Below, piece after piece: positions 1 to 6,993 of a stretch of DNA of 9,003 nt; the stretch's first letter is position 1, and each line of letters starts with the position of its first letter. The DNA comes from Planctomycetaceae bacterium (GTDB taxonomy: Bacteria > Planctomycetota > Planctomycetia > Planctomycetales > Planctomycetaceae), in assembly GCA_003445035.1 (NCBI GenBank), contig DLVV01000295.1:20847-29849 (forward strand), written 5' to 3'. The notes beneath the pieces were generated by a model. It was not told the DNA's origin, made no database searches, and worked only from the letters and a program-made list of their open reading frames with translations. Both the position numbers and the translations under genes were made by a program.

Positions 1-345
1 CAGGCGTTCTCCTGTCGTGAGTCCGTAGCCGATCATCGTCACCTGGACCGCTCCGAAAAGCAGCAACGCGCCGATCCCTGCAGGCAGGTCGACATAGGCG
101 TAGGAGAACCCGGCAGCGTAGCCGAAGAGTGCCAGTGCTGATGACCAGTCGCCAGAACCGGCTGTCGAGACACGACGTGTCCGAGTGGCCAGGAACAGCA
201 CCACCGCACCGGAGAGGATCCGAATCGACGTGAAACTCGCAGGGTCAATCTGAGAGTCCTTGAGTGCCATCCGGCACAGGAGCGAGTTCCCTGCGAAGGC
301 GACCATCGCGAGCGATGTCAGGGCGAACACGCGGCTTTGTGACAT
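1..345 (-). CDS. EamA/DMT-family membrane transporter, N-terminal part (3' end outside window)
   Basis: This is the first 115 codons of an inner-membrane protein of the drug/metabolite transporter (EamA) type; these proteins usually have about 10 helices and export or import small metabolites. Four hydrophobic segments are visible at about residues 6-24, 40-53, 68-84 and 90-109. The opening, with a helix ending GNSLLCRMAL followed by SFTSIRILSG, is typical of the N-terminal EamA repeat, and the segment around residues 70-98 (GYAAGFSYAYVDLPAGIGAL) fits the third and fourth helices. The start ATG (complement of 343-345) has a good ribosome site AGGTGG at 353-358, seven bases away. The gene runs off the left edge, so the second EamA repeat cannot be checked. 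It is divergent from the small membrane gene at 510. The substrate is unknown. I worked this frame out by reverse translation of the minus strand. Confidence 0.85.
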   Translation of the reverse strand, partial: MSQSRVFALTSLAMVAFAGNSLLCRMALKDSQIDPASFTSIRILSGAVVLFLATRTRRVSTAGSGDWSSALALFGYAAGFSYAYVDLPAGIGALLLFGAVQVTMIGYGLTTGERL

Positions 346-496
346 CCGAGATCCACCTCTCCGCAGTCCTGTCCTAAAGGGAATTGCCCGTTTTGTGTGA
401 TCTTGTGGAGCCGTTCTTCGTTCCTTCTAGTATGGCATGTGCGGGAAGTGTGCTGCCCGCTGGTTCCGCCACACCACGGCTCTTCCTGAAAGAACC

Positions 497-503
497 AAAG
501 GAG
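497..503 (+). promoter_or_regulatory. Shine-Dalgarno site that selects the start of the small membrane protein
   Basis: The sequence AAAGGAG abuts an ATG at 504 and lies six bases before an in-frame ATG at 510. Further in-frame ATGs follow at 516 and 522. Spacing makes 510 the best start: 504 is too close to the site, and a far-upstream in-frame start at 384 has no such site and would add a non-membrane leader. Confidence 0.6.
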
Positions 504-509
504 ATGCAA

Positions 510-809
510 ATGGAAATGCAGATGAAACTGCCGAAGTTGTACGCGTTAGTCAGAATCGCCTCTCAGATCGTTACGGCCCTGGGATGCATTATGGGCTTGG
601 TGACCTTGTATCCCGCAATCGGGATGTTCCGCTTCAGTTTTATGATGGGGATGTCCGTGGCGGCGATGGGGGCGTTTTACATCGTTGGTTCCTTGACCGG
701 CCTGGGCCTGATTTATGGATTCCTGGCGATCGTCAAGGCTCAGGTGGATATCCGCAATGCGGTGGTCCTTCAAATGCACATGACGAGTCCGAAGCAACAA
801 GACCAGTGA
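510..809 (+). CDS. Small two-helix membrane protein of unknown function
   Basis: This 99-residue protein has two strongly hydrophobic stretches, about residues 12-34 and 48-74, separated by a short loop (GMFRFSFMMG). A short polar tail, mostly QMHMTSPKQQDQ, follows. The N-terminus is methionine-rich (MEMQMKLPKLY). The arrangement suggests an inner-membrane hairpin with both ends on the same side. I do not recognise a named family. The start at 510 was chosen because the AAAGGAG at 497-503 gives six-base spacing; a longer frame opening at 384 is less likely. The gene is divergent from the EamA transporter, and the 164 bases between the two starts must carry the promoters of both. A downstream partner is not evident because the following region is decayed. 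The reading frame is convincing from hydrophobicity and the ribosome site, but the function is unknown. Confidence 0.7.
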   Translation: MEMQMKLPKLYALVRIASQIVTALGCIMGLVTLYPAIGMFRFSFMMGMSVAAMGAFYIVGSLTGLGLIYGFLAIVKAQVDIRNAVVLQMHMTSPKQQDQ

Positions 810-1643
810 GGACGATTTTGGCGTGATTGCCTGGCATATCATCCCGCCGGAGAATCGCATCGACATCCTCATGAATGTTTTAATTTCATGGAAGCGGGAC
901 TCGCGGTGGGTGCCCGTTTCAACCAGGTCGCTCCGATGACTCTTGCCTGGCTGCCGTGCCGCTGTCCCAGCACTTTGGTGCCGCAATGATAAACAGCCAG
1001 CAGGTGCTGCTGGTCGTGAACTGGCCGCCGCCCGGTTCGACGGCAACACTGGCGGGGATCTTGCCGACGCTCCTGGCCCAGAGACGGATGACGTACGTCT
1101 TTGCCGTCTTCATCGGGATGCCACTGGGGCGGACGCTGTGCATCCGCAAGCCGTGAATGCGCGGGGCGGCGATTCTCAGGCAACGGCGGCCCCGATGTGC
1201 CCGGGCAGGATCTGACACAACGGTCACTTCATCATCTCGGCTCCACTCCTGCTGGTCGCAGGCATCGCCTATTGCGTCCTGAGATACGGTGCGCTGCTGA
1301 TTACGACCATGGCGTTCTGCAGCACCGTGTTGAACGTGGTGGCCACTGCGAATTCCGAACACTGGTATTCCACGACAAGTTACCTGGGGGTCGCCGCGAT
1401 CGTCCTGCTGTACTGCTTTGCCGTGAGAGCGGCTTTGGCAGGCAGAAGTCTTGTTTCGCTTGACCGTTTGGCGGAACCCGCCCCGGCGAGCAGGTGATCC
1501 GTTTCCGGTTCCCTTTGGGGCCGACCGGTGGCCGTGCCCTGTCAAATCTCAGGGAATCCGCGACCCGGGGCTGGCGGCTTGAACGCGGGGACCGGCACGT
1601 GGAGACTGGTCTGGTTCGTTTGGCCTGATCCTGGAGAGATGCG
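810..1643. other. 834-base stretch without an intact gene
   Basis: No intact, plausible gene was found between the small membrane protein and the GH10-like gene. The middle (about 962-1497) looks like a pseudogene remnant, described separately. The long minus-strand frames crossing the region read as arginine-, serine-, glycine- and histidine-rich nonsense typical of antisense shadows of GC-rich DNA, and they have no convincing ribosome site. In 810-961 and 1498-1643 I see no clear promoter, terminator or repeat, apart from the ribosome site just before 1644. Confidence 0.6.
962..1497 (+). pseudogene. Decayed C-terminal membrane domain of a planctomycete-type Ser/Thr protein kinase
   Basis: Two reading frames hold hydrophobic fragments that look like one broken protein. 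In one frame (to a stop at 1154-1156) there is a stretch containing NSQQVLLVVNW, then ILPTLLAQRRMTYVFAVFIG. After a frame change, the frame that is open from 1216 to the stop at 1495-1497 gives FIISAPLLLVAGIAYCVLRYGALLITTMAF in outline, then a segment with NSEHWYSTTSYLGVAAIV and AVRAALAGRSL. The order 'R-x-G-L-L, two helices, W-Y, helix, then a short S/A-L-x-G-x-x-L end' is how the C-terminal membrane part of Ser/Thr kinases in Planctomycetes and Acidobacteria usually ends. No kinase catalytic domain is present, neither fragment has a good ribosome site, and a stop (TGA 1213-1215) separates the fragments in the second frame. The family match is from memory. A sequencing error rather than true decay could explain the frame change, but it would not restore the missing kinase part. 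Confidence 0.45.
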
Positions 1644-3404
1644 ATGAGAGTTCTGCTGTCAGGCGTGCTGCTGGTCGGGATTGTGAGCGGCGTGTCGTCG
1701 CCTGGCCTGGTCACTTCCCTGGTGGGACAGGAAGACAATCGCCTCGTTGAGACATCTCTCAATGAGCCTGCCAACCGGAGCCAGTCGAAAGCGGCACCCG
1801 GACCGCGCGGACACAATCGCATCCTGTTCGTCAGTGATCCGTCCAGCGTTGCGATCGGGTTACTTCCCGATCCGGTCGGAGAACAACACCTGAGAGGCTG
1901 GGTGAACATGCTCGCCGACAGCGGGGTGGACATGTTCGATCAGGAGATCTACTCGCAGGGCTGGACGGCGTACTGGAAGTCCAGGTCTTTTGATTACGAC
2001 CAGCGGACTCAGCATCGCCGTTTCCTGCCGATGATCGAATCTGGCACGCAGCCGGTGGAGGTGCTGATCGATCAGAGCCACAAGCGTGGGATGATCTTCA
2101 TCGCCGGGTTTCGAGTGAATGACAATCACGCTTACCTGGCGAAGAAGCAGGGAGTGCGACTTGCGAAATTCATTGAGGAGCACCCCGAGTGGCGTCTGAA
2201 AGGATTTCCCGACGAACCGTATTACAGGCTGAGCGCGCCGCTCGACTTCTCGTTCCAGGGGCCACGGGACTTCCTGCACTCGGTAATCGAGGAGGTTGTG
2301 ACGCGGTTTGATGTCGATGGGATCGAACTCTGTTTCCGGGACCACGGTTATTTTCAACACGGCACCGGACGTTCTCGCAAGCAGTTGATGACCGGGCTGG
2401 TCCGCCGGATTCGTGCGACGGTGGACAAGGCCGGCCGGTCCCGGGGCAAGCGGCTGTTGATCGGGGCCCGGGTGTCTCCCACTCTCGAAGAGTGCCTGTT
2501 CCTGGGCCTGGACGTCCCCACGTGGATTTCCGAGGGACTGCTGGACTATGTCAGTCCCCAGGATGTCATGTACGCCGACTTCAACGTGCCGTTCGAGGAG
2601 TTTGCGGCACTGACCCGCAAGTCGAAATGCATGCTCTATCCGGCAATGTTGCCGTGGAGCAGCCTGCGGGCGCGTATCCGGCTGAACCAGCAGCCGTTGA
2701 CCCAGTCCAACCAGCGGGCGCTGGCGGCCACGATGTACGGGGCTGGTGCCGACGGGGTCGCGATCTACAACCACTTCACCACGATGTGGCACCCGCCCTT
2801 CTATCCTCAGTCCCTGAGGTTCTTTCACGAACTCCGCGATCCGAAGCGGATTGCGGCTGGCACGCGACACTACATCTTCGAACCGACGTGGGCCGGCTCA
2901 GAGGGATTCGGACTGGACAAGCCGTCGACCGGATTCGTCAAAGCTCAAAGGGTTGTCCTGGATCGGAAGAAGCCGAAAGCCCGGGGGACCTACAATTTTC
3001 GTCTGTTCGACAACCTGTCGGACTGCCAGGCGACGTTGACGTTTCGGGGATTCTACCTGACGGCCAATGACCGGGTGGCCGTGACTCTGAACGGGCACGC
3101 CGTCGCCGACGCAGCGATTGGCCGAACAGCTTCCGGCGGCACGTCTCTTGCTCAACGAAAATTCAGCAACGATGGCCGGACATACCAGTTGGCTCCCGAA
3201 GAGGGCCGGATCGAGTTCCGGAGGGCCTCCAAGGGTGCGTTGATCAACCGCCCCGATCCGGTGTTTTCCACCAGGTGGTTCGATCTGAAGGGACTGCCGA
3301 TTCAACGGGGGATCAACCGTCTTGCGATCACGTTGACCGGTAGCGACCCGATGGCCAACTCATCGATTGTGATCGACGAAGTCGAGGTCTGGGTCCAGCC
3401 GTGA
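1644..3404 (+). CDS. Secreted GH10-like (GHL10-type) TIM-barrel protein with C-terminal beta-sandwich
   Basis: This 586-residue protein begins with a hydrophobic Sec-type signal (about residues 3-27), so it is probably exported. Residues about 58-400 look like the glycosyl-hydrolase-like family 10 TIM barrel frequent in Planctomycetes. Landmarks are IYSQGW (102-107), FRVNDNH (156-162), a strand ending DVDGIELCFRD (223-233) with E228 as the likely catalytic or substrate-contacting acid, a GARVSPTLEECL segment, LDYVSPQDVMYADFN, and a late strand GADGVAIYNHF. Residues about 408-586 are beta-rich (LTLNGH-like and IVIDEVEVWV strands) and suggest a jelly-roll or carbohydrate-binding sandwich. The ATG at 1644 follows GGAGAG (1633-1638) by five bases; an out-of-frame ATG at 1639 is ignored. 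The next gene starts 131 bases downstream and encodes another exported glycosidase-like protein, so they may be cotranscribed. Related proteins are usually annotated only as hypothetical or glycosyl-hydrolase-like, and the substrate is unknown. Confidence 0.8.
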   Translation: MRVLLSGVLLVGIVSGVSSPGLVTSLVGQEDNRLVETSLNEPANRSQSKAAPGPRGHNRILFVSDPSSVAIGLLPDPVGEQHLRGWVNMLADSGVDMFDQEIYSQGWTAYWKSRSFDYDQRTQHRRFLPMIESGTQPVEVLIDQSHKRGMIFIAGFRVNDNHAYLAKKQGVRLAKFIEEHPEWRLKGFPDEPYYRLSAPLDFSFQGPRDFLHSVIEEVVTRFDVDGIELCFRDHGYFQHGTGRSRKQLMTGLVRRIRATVDKAGRSRGKRLLIGARVSPTLEECLFLGLDVPTWISEGLLDYVSPQDVMYADFNVPFEEFAALTRKSKCMLYPAMLPWSSLRARIRLNQQPLTQSNQRALAATMYGAGADGVAIYNHFTTMWHPPFYPQSLRFFHELRDPKRIAAGTRHYIFEPTWAGSEGFGLDKPSTGFVKAQRVVLDRKKPKARGTYNFRLFDNLSDCQATLTFRGFYLTANDRVAVTLNGHAVADAAIGRTASGGTSLAQRKFSNDGRTYQLAPEEGRIEFRRASKGALINRPDPVFSTRWFDLKGLPIQRGINRLAITLTGSDPMANSSIVIDEVEVWVQP

Positions 3405-3523
3405 TTGCGAGTCGACTGGCAAGGCGTCGACCGTGCTGGCGAGTCATCTGCACTGGAAGATCTCCCCTGAAAATTATTGACCAACGAAGCAACCACTCGG
3501 ATCGCAGACCATCCGCAACCAAC

Positions 3524-3529
3524 AGGTGG
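3524..3529 (+). promoter_or_regulatory. Shine-Dalgarno site that selects the start at 3536
   Basis: AGGTGG lies six bases before the ATG at 3536, and the protein read from there opens with a textbook signal peptide. The same frame stays open upstream to a GTG at 3401 that overlaps the stop of the previous gene, but that start would place 45 mostly basic residues before the signal peptide. Confidence 0.65.
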
Positions 3530-3535
3530 CCCACC

Positions 3536-5146
3536 ATGTGTTTTCGACTAACCTGCCTCTCGTCACTCGTGATCGGCCTCTGCTGTGTTCCGGTCCAGGC
3601 CCAGGCCCGCAAGGCGCCTCCCGGAACGTTCAAGGATCTCAATGACGAGATTCTCGGCGACGCGATGATTGTTCGCGGCATGCAGTTGTTCATCGATGAT
3701 CATGTGATTGCCGAGATGAAAGGCGTTCGCAAGCAGCTCAACCAACCGGTCAAGTACGGGAAAAATCCCGTGCTGAAACGAGACAAGCCGTGGGAAGCGT
3801 CAGGACCCGGTTATGGGACGATCATCTACGATGCGGAAGAGAAACTGTTCAAGGCCTGGTACGAGACCTGGAATCAGGATGAAGAATCCAGCTTCTCTTT
3901 GCTGTACGCGACGTCGCTGAATGGTGTCGATTGGCGGAAGGAACTCGTCGACAAGGAGAAGCGGACAAACCAGGTAGCGGATCCGAAAATTCATGGCATC
4001 CAGGCCGAAGGCATCATGAAAGACCACCACGAAGTGGACCCGGCCAAACGCTACAAGATGCTGTTCAGCTGCCTGCCCGATGGGACGCCCAAGTCGTTGA
4101 TGACCAGCGCGGCTTACTCCGCGGACGGGATTCACTGGAAGGCTTACCCCAAGTTGCCGATCATCCCGTTCAGCGACACCCAGGTCTGTCCGTTCTGGGA
4201 CGCCAGGCATCAGCGTTATGTGGCAATTCTTCGCTTCGGGCCGCCGAACACGCGATTGGTCAGCCGCATCGAGAGCAAGGATTTTCTCACCTGGTCGCCC
4301 AAGGTCACCATCGTGCGGAAGACCAGGATGGACGTCCCACTGAACACCCAGTTCTACCAGACCGCTCCCTTCGCCTACGGCAATTATTACTTCGGCCTCA
4401 TGGTCGCCTACCACAACGCATCACTGAAACCGATCACCAAAGAAGCTCCCTGGACCGACCGCAAGAACCTGCATCTCATCTACAGTCGCAATGGTCTCAC
4501 CTGGTCGCGCGTGGGGAAAAACGGCGCCATCCCGGCTCGTGAATTGAACAAGGACAAGGACTGGAAACAGATCGCGTTGGATGCGGTGTTTGTCCCTTAC
4601 GGCAAAAGAGATAAGCAGTGGGACTGGGGAACGGTCTCACCGATCTTCACTCCCGAGCCGATTATCGTGAACGACGAAATCTGGTTCTACTACGTGGGGA
4701 TTGACGCGAAAAACTGGTGGACGTGGTCTGGAGATCCCCCCAAGCGTGACCCGAACCCGAAACAACCCAATGCCGGGATCGGCCTCGCCAAGTTGCGAGT
4801 GGATGGTTTCGTCTCGATCGAAGCCGGGAGTGATGCGGGGACACTTACGACCAGGCCGCTGGTGTTCCTGGGTGATACGCTCGTCGTGAACGCCAACGCC
4901 AAGGGGGGGACGTTGGTCGTGGAAGCTCTCGATGCGAAGGGGAAAGTCATCTCGGGATTCGCCGCGAGTGACTGCAAGCCAATCACCACCGACAGTGTTC
5001 GGCACATCGTGACCTGGAAGGGTAAGCCCGACTGCCATCTTTTGCAGGCCCGACCGATCCGGCTGCGGTTTCATATCAAGAAGGCGAAGCTGTACGGTTT
5101 TGAGCCGAAGATCCGGCGGAACATTTACCTGCAGTCCTACGACTGA
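3536..5146 (+). CDS. Secreted beta-propeller glycosidase-like protein (GH32/GH43-like fold)
   Basis: Read from 3536 the protein has 536 residues and a classic signal peptide (about 5-22, ending PVQAQA, cleavage near 22-24). The body resembles the five-bladed beta-propeller hydrolases (GH43/GH32/GH130-like superfamily) common in planctomycete genomes. It opens with LFIDDHVI (51-58) and then shows three copies of a blade motif of the form Y-x-x-S-x-D/N-G-x-x-W: YATSLNGVDW (about 124-133), YSADGIHW (194-201) and YSRNGLTW (316-323). Candidate acidic active-site residues are D54/D55, E158, D163 in GIMKDHHEVDPAKRYKMLF, D214 and D222, but the true triad cannot be assigned by eye. From about residue 430 to the end a beta-rich tail (LVFLGDTLVVNA, GGTLVVEALDA, IRLRFHIKKAKLYGFE) looks like a separate sandwich domain. 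It follows the GH10-like gene by 131 bases, suggesting a joint role in breaking down an external glycan. Enzyme activity is inferred from the fold alone. Confidence 0.75.
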   Translation: MCFRLTCLSSLVIGLCCVPVQAQARKAPPGTFKDLNDEILGDAMIVRGMQLFIDDHVIAEMKGVRKQLNQPVKYGKNPVLKRDKPWEASGPGYGTIIYDAEEKLFKAWYETWNQDEESSFSLLYATSLNGVDWRKELVDKEKRTNQVADPKIHGIQAEGIMKDHHEVDPAKRYKMLFSCLPDGTPKSLMTSAAYSADGIHWKAYPKLPIIPFSDTQVCPFWDARHQRYVAILRFGPPNTRLVSRIESKDFLTWSPKVTIVRKTRMDVPLNTQFYQTAPFAYGNYYFGLMVAYHNASLKPITKEAPWTDRKNLHLIYSRNGLTWSRVGKNGAIPARELNKDKDWKQIALDAVFVPYGKRDKQWDWGTVSPIFTPEPIIVNDEIWFYYVGIDAKNWWTWSGDPPKRDPNPKQPNAGIGLAKLRVDGFVSIEAGSDAGTLTTRPLVFLGDTLVVNANAKGGTLVVEALDAKGKVISGFAASDCKPITTDSVRHIVTWKGKPDCHLLQARPIRLRFHIKKAKLYGFEPKIRRNIYLQSYD

Positions 5147-5304
5147 TGGGGACGTTCGCCTCAAGGCGTGCTCGACTGTAAGGACTCGGGTTCGAGGCAG
5201 TTGAGAAATGGCCCCGGAACGACCTGGCTGGATGCTTACGCCAGTTGGCAGGATATCGTCCATCGGTGGCCGCGGGTCCTCAATGCCACACCGAAAATCC
5301 CCGG

Positions 5305-5334
5305 TTGACACGGTCAGGTGAACATCCAGACAAT
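5305..5334 (+). promoter_or_regulatory. Candidate sigma-70-type promoter upstream of the first DUF1501 gene
   Basis: A perfect -35 hexamer TTGACA (5305-5310) is followed after 18 bases by GACAAT (5329-5334), which matches the -10 consensus at four of six positions. It would start transcription near 5341, about 35 bases before the gene start at 5376. It lies in the only sizeable gap between the glycosidase-like pair and the DUF1501 pair, so it would separate them into two units. Planctomycete promoter consensus is poorly known, so this is tentative. Confidence 0.35.
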
Positions 5335-5375
5335 GCATCGGTCTGAGACAAGTTCCACCCGTTCGGGGCGCTGCT

Positions 5376-6761
5376 GTGCTCTCGTTGGACATGAATCCGA
5401 CCCGGTTGTGCGAAGGCGTCACTCGCCGGGAGTGGCTACGAGCCGGCGGGTTGTCCTCGATGGGGCTGATGCTCCCGGACCTGCTCAGGGCCGAACAGGC
5501 CAAAAAGGAAACCACGAGCACGTTCGGTCGAGCGAAGTCGTGCATCTTCTGCTTCATGTTCGGGGCTCCGGCCCACCAGGACATCTGGGACCTGAAGCCC
5601 GATTCGAGTGCTGAAGTTCGTGGGCCTTTCAACCCGATCAGCACCAGCGTGCCGGGAACGCAGTTCGGCGAACACATTCCAAAAATCGCCGGCATGGCTG
5701 ATCGGTTTGCACTGATCCGCAGCGTCACCCATCCCGACAGCACTCACACCGTCGCGATGCACTACATGCAGACCGGTGTGCGGCACCGGCGTCCCAACAC
5801 CAACCCGACGAACCTGCCGGACGATTTTCCGTGTTTCGGTGCGACGATGAACCTGATTCATCGTCAGCCCTCGGTGCTGCCGGCCGGAATCAGTCTCAAC
5901 GCACCCGGTAACGAGATCCCGCTCGGGCACATCTTCCCGGGATTCTTCGCGGGATTCATCGGAAATCATCTCGATCCGATGTTCGTGACCGATGACCCCT
6001 CACAGCCGGATTTCAACCCGTTCCCCACCGGTGGAATCAACGTCGGCAGACGTTTCGATGAGCGGGCGGCATTGCTGGGACGACTGGACCAGTTGCGTCG
6101 TCGGCTCGATCATGTTCAGTCGGTGCGGAGCGTGACGCGGTTCCAGGAGAAGGCGATCCGCGTGGTCAATTCTCCGGAGGCGTTGAGTGCCTTCGATCTG
6201 ACCCGTGAGACCACCGGTTTGCGAGATCAGTATGGCATGACGCCCTTTGGCCAGGGGTGTTTGCTGGCACGCCGCCTGGTGGAGTCCGGCGTCCGACTGG
6301 TGACGGTCAACTGGGCTCGTGATTATGAACCGCGAGTGGCTGACCATTGGGACACGCACCAGGACAACTTCGTCAAACACAAGAAGCTGTTGCCGGTGTT
6401 CGACCAGGGTTATACGGCCTTGCTCGATGACCTGGAATCGAGAGGACTGCTCGAGGAGACACTGGTCGCGGTGATCGGAGAATTTGGTCGGACACCCAAG
6501 ATCAACACCAATGCCGGCCGCGACCACTGGCCCGGCTGTTTTTCGATCACCCTGGCGGGGGCCGGCATTCGGGGCGGGTTGGTCCACGGCGCATCGGATA
6601 GCACAGCGGCCTACCCCATACGCGACGCCGTGAGTCCCGAAGAGGTGGCGGCCACGATTTACCACGCGCTGGGAGTCCCCGCCGATTTCGAACTGGTCGA
6701 CCACCTGGGGAGGCCCTTCCCGCTGACTACCGCTCGCCCCTTGATGGGGCTCTTTGGATGA
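5376..6761 (+). CDS. DUF1501 protein, Tat-exported, alkaline phosphatase/sulfatase superfamily (first of two)
   Basis: This 461-residue protein belongs to the DUF1501 family, sulfatase-like proteins greatly expanded in Planctomycetes whose substrates are mostly unproven. A twin-arginine signal is visible: TRREWLRAGG (16-25) followed by a hydrophobic stretch to about residue 33, so it should be exported folded. Family landmarks are GAPAHQDIWDLKP near residues 66-78, the RGPFNPISTSVPG segment, SVTHPDSTHTVAMHY, DHWDTHQ (323-329), GEFGRTPK (368-375) and GRDHWPG (381-387); the D and H residues there are candidate metal ligands. The GTG start at 5376 is preferred to the ATG at 5391 because it gives MLSLD, which lines up with MLSFQ at the start of the downstream paralog at nearly the same distance from the twin arginines. 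Neither start has a strong ribosome site. The usual upstream partner with DUF1549/DUF1553 domains is missing; glycosidase-like genes are found there instead. Confidence 0.9.
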   Translation: MLSLDMNPTRLCEGVTRREWLRAGGLSSMGLMLPDLLRAEQAKKETTSTFGRAKSCIFCFMFGAPAHQDIWDLKPDSSAEVRGPFNPISTSVPGTQFGEHIPKIAGMADRFALIRSVTHPDSTHTVAMHYMQTGVRHRRPNTNPTNLPDDFPCFGATMNLIHRQPSVLPAGISLNAPGNEIPLGHIFPGFFAGFIGNHLDPMFVTDDPSQPDFNPFPTGGINVGRRFDERAALLGRLDQLRRRLDHVQSVRSVTRFQEKAIRVVNSPEALSAFDLTRETTGLRDQYGMTPFGQGCLLARRLVESGVRLVTVNWARDYEPRVADHWDTHQDNFVKHKKLLPVFDQGYTALLDDLESRGLLEETLVAVIGEFGRTPKINTNAGRDHWPGCFSITLAGAGIRGGLVHGASDSTAAYPIRDAVSPEEVAATIYHALGVPADFELVDHLGRPFPLTTARPLMGLFG

Positions 6762-6980
6762 CTACGCCGGGCACGCCTGGCTCGACAAAGGATGGACCCA
6801 TATTGGTTCGTTCAAACCGTTTTCGGACCCCGACGATGGAGCAAGTTGGGACCGGTGCCGCGGACGAGTTGTGGAATGCGGTTGGCGATGTGTTTCCACG
6901 AGGAGATGTCGCGCCGAGATAGCGGCGATTCCGAACATGGGCGTCCAGGCTCAAGCCGATACGAGATGCCAGCCTGGGAG

Positions 6981-6987
6981 AAAGGGA
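6981..6987 (+). promoter_or_regulatory. Shine-Dalgarno site that selects the start at 6994
   Basis: AAAGGGA ends six bases before the ATG at 6994. This supports 6994 over the in-frame upstream ATG at 6754, which overlaps the end of the preceding gene and would add 80 residues without signal-peptide character ahead of a clear twin-arginine signal. Confidence 0.6.
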
Positions 6988-6993
6988 CCTCCG

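Noticed and set aside
403..433. Possible promoter for the small membrane gene (TTGTGG and TAGTAT)
   Set aside because: The spacing is 19 bases and the -35 match is weak, so I could not separate it from chance.
919..1545. 208-codon minus-strand open frame
   Set aside because: The translation is rich in R, S, G, H and Q with no hydrophobic core or motif, has no good ribosome site, and lies antisense to the kinase-like remnant; it looks like a GC-rich shadow.
1860..2870. 336-codon minus-strand open frame
   Set aside because: It is fully antisense to the GH10-like gene, whose plus-strand product has a signal peptide and family motifs; the antisense product is arginine/histidine/proline-rich.
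5157..5168. CGCC-TCAA-GGCG hairpin just after the propeller gene
   Set aside because: The stem is only four bases and there is no T-tract; not credible as a terminator.
4637..5743. 368-codon minus-strand open frame crossing the 5147-5375 gap
   Set aside because: It overlaps the ends of two well supported plus-strand genes and has no recognisable domain or ribosome site.
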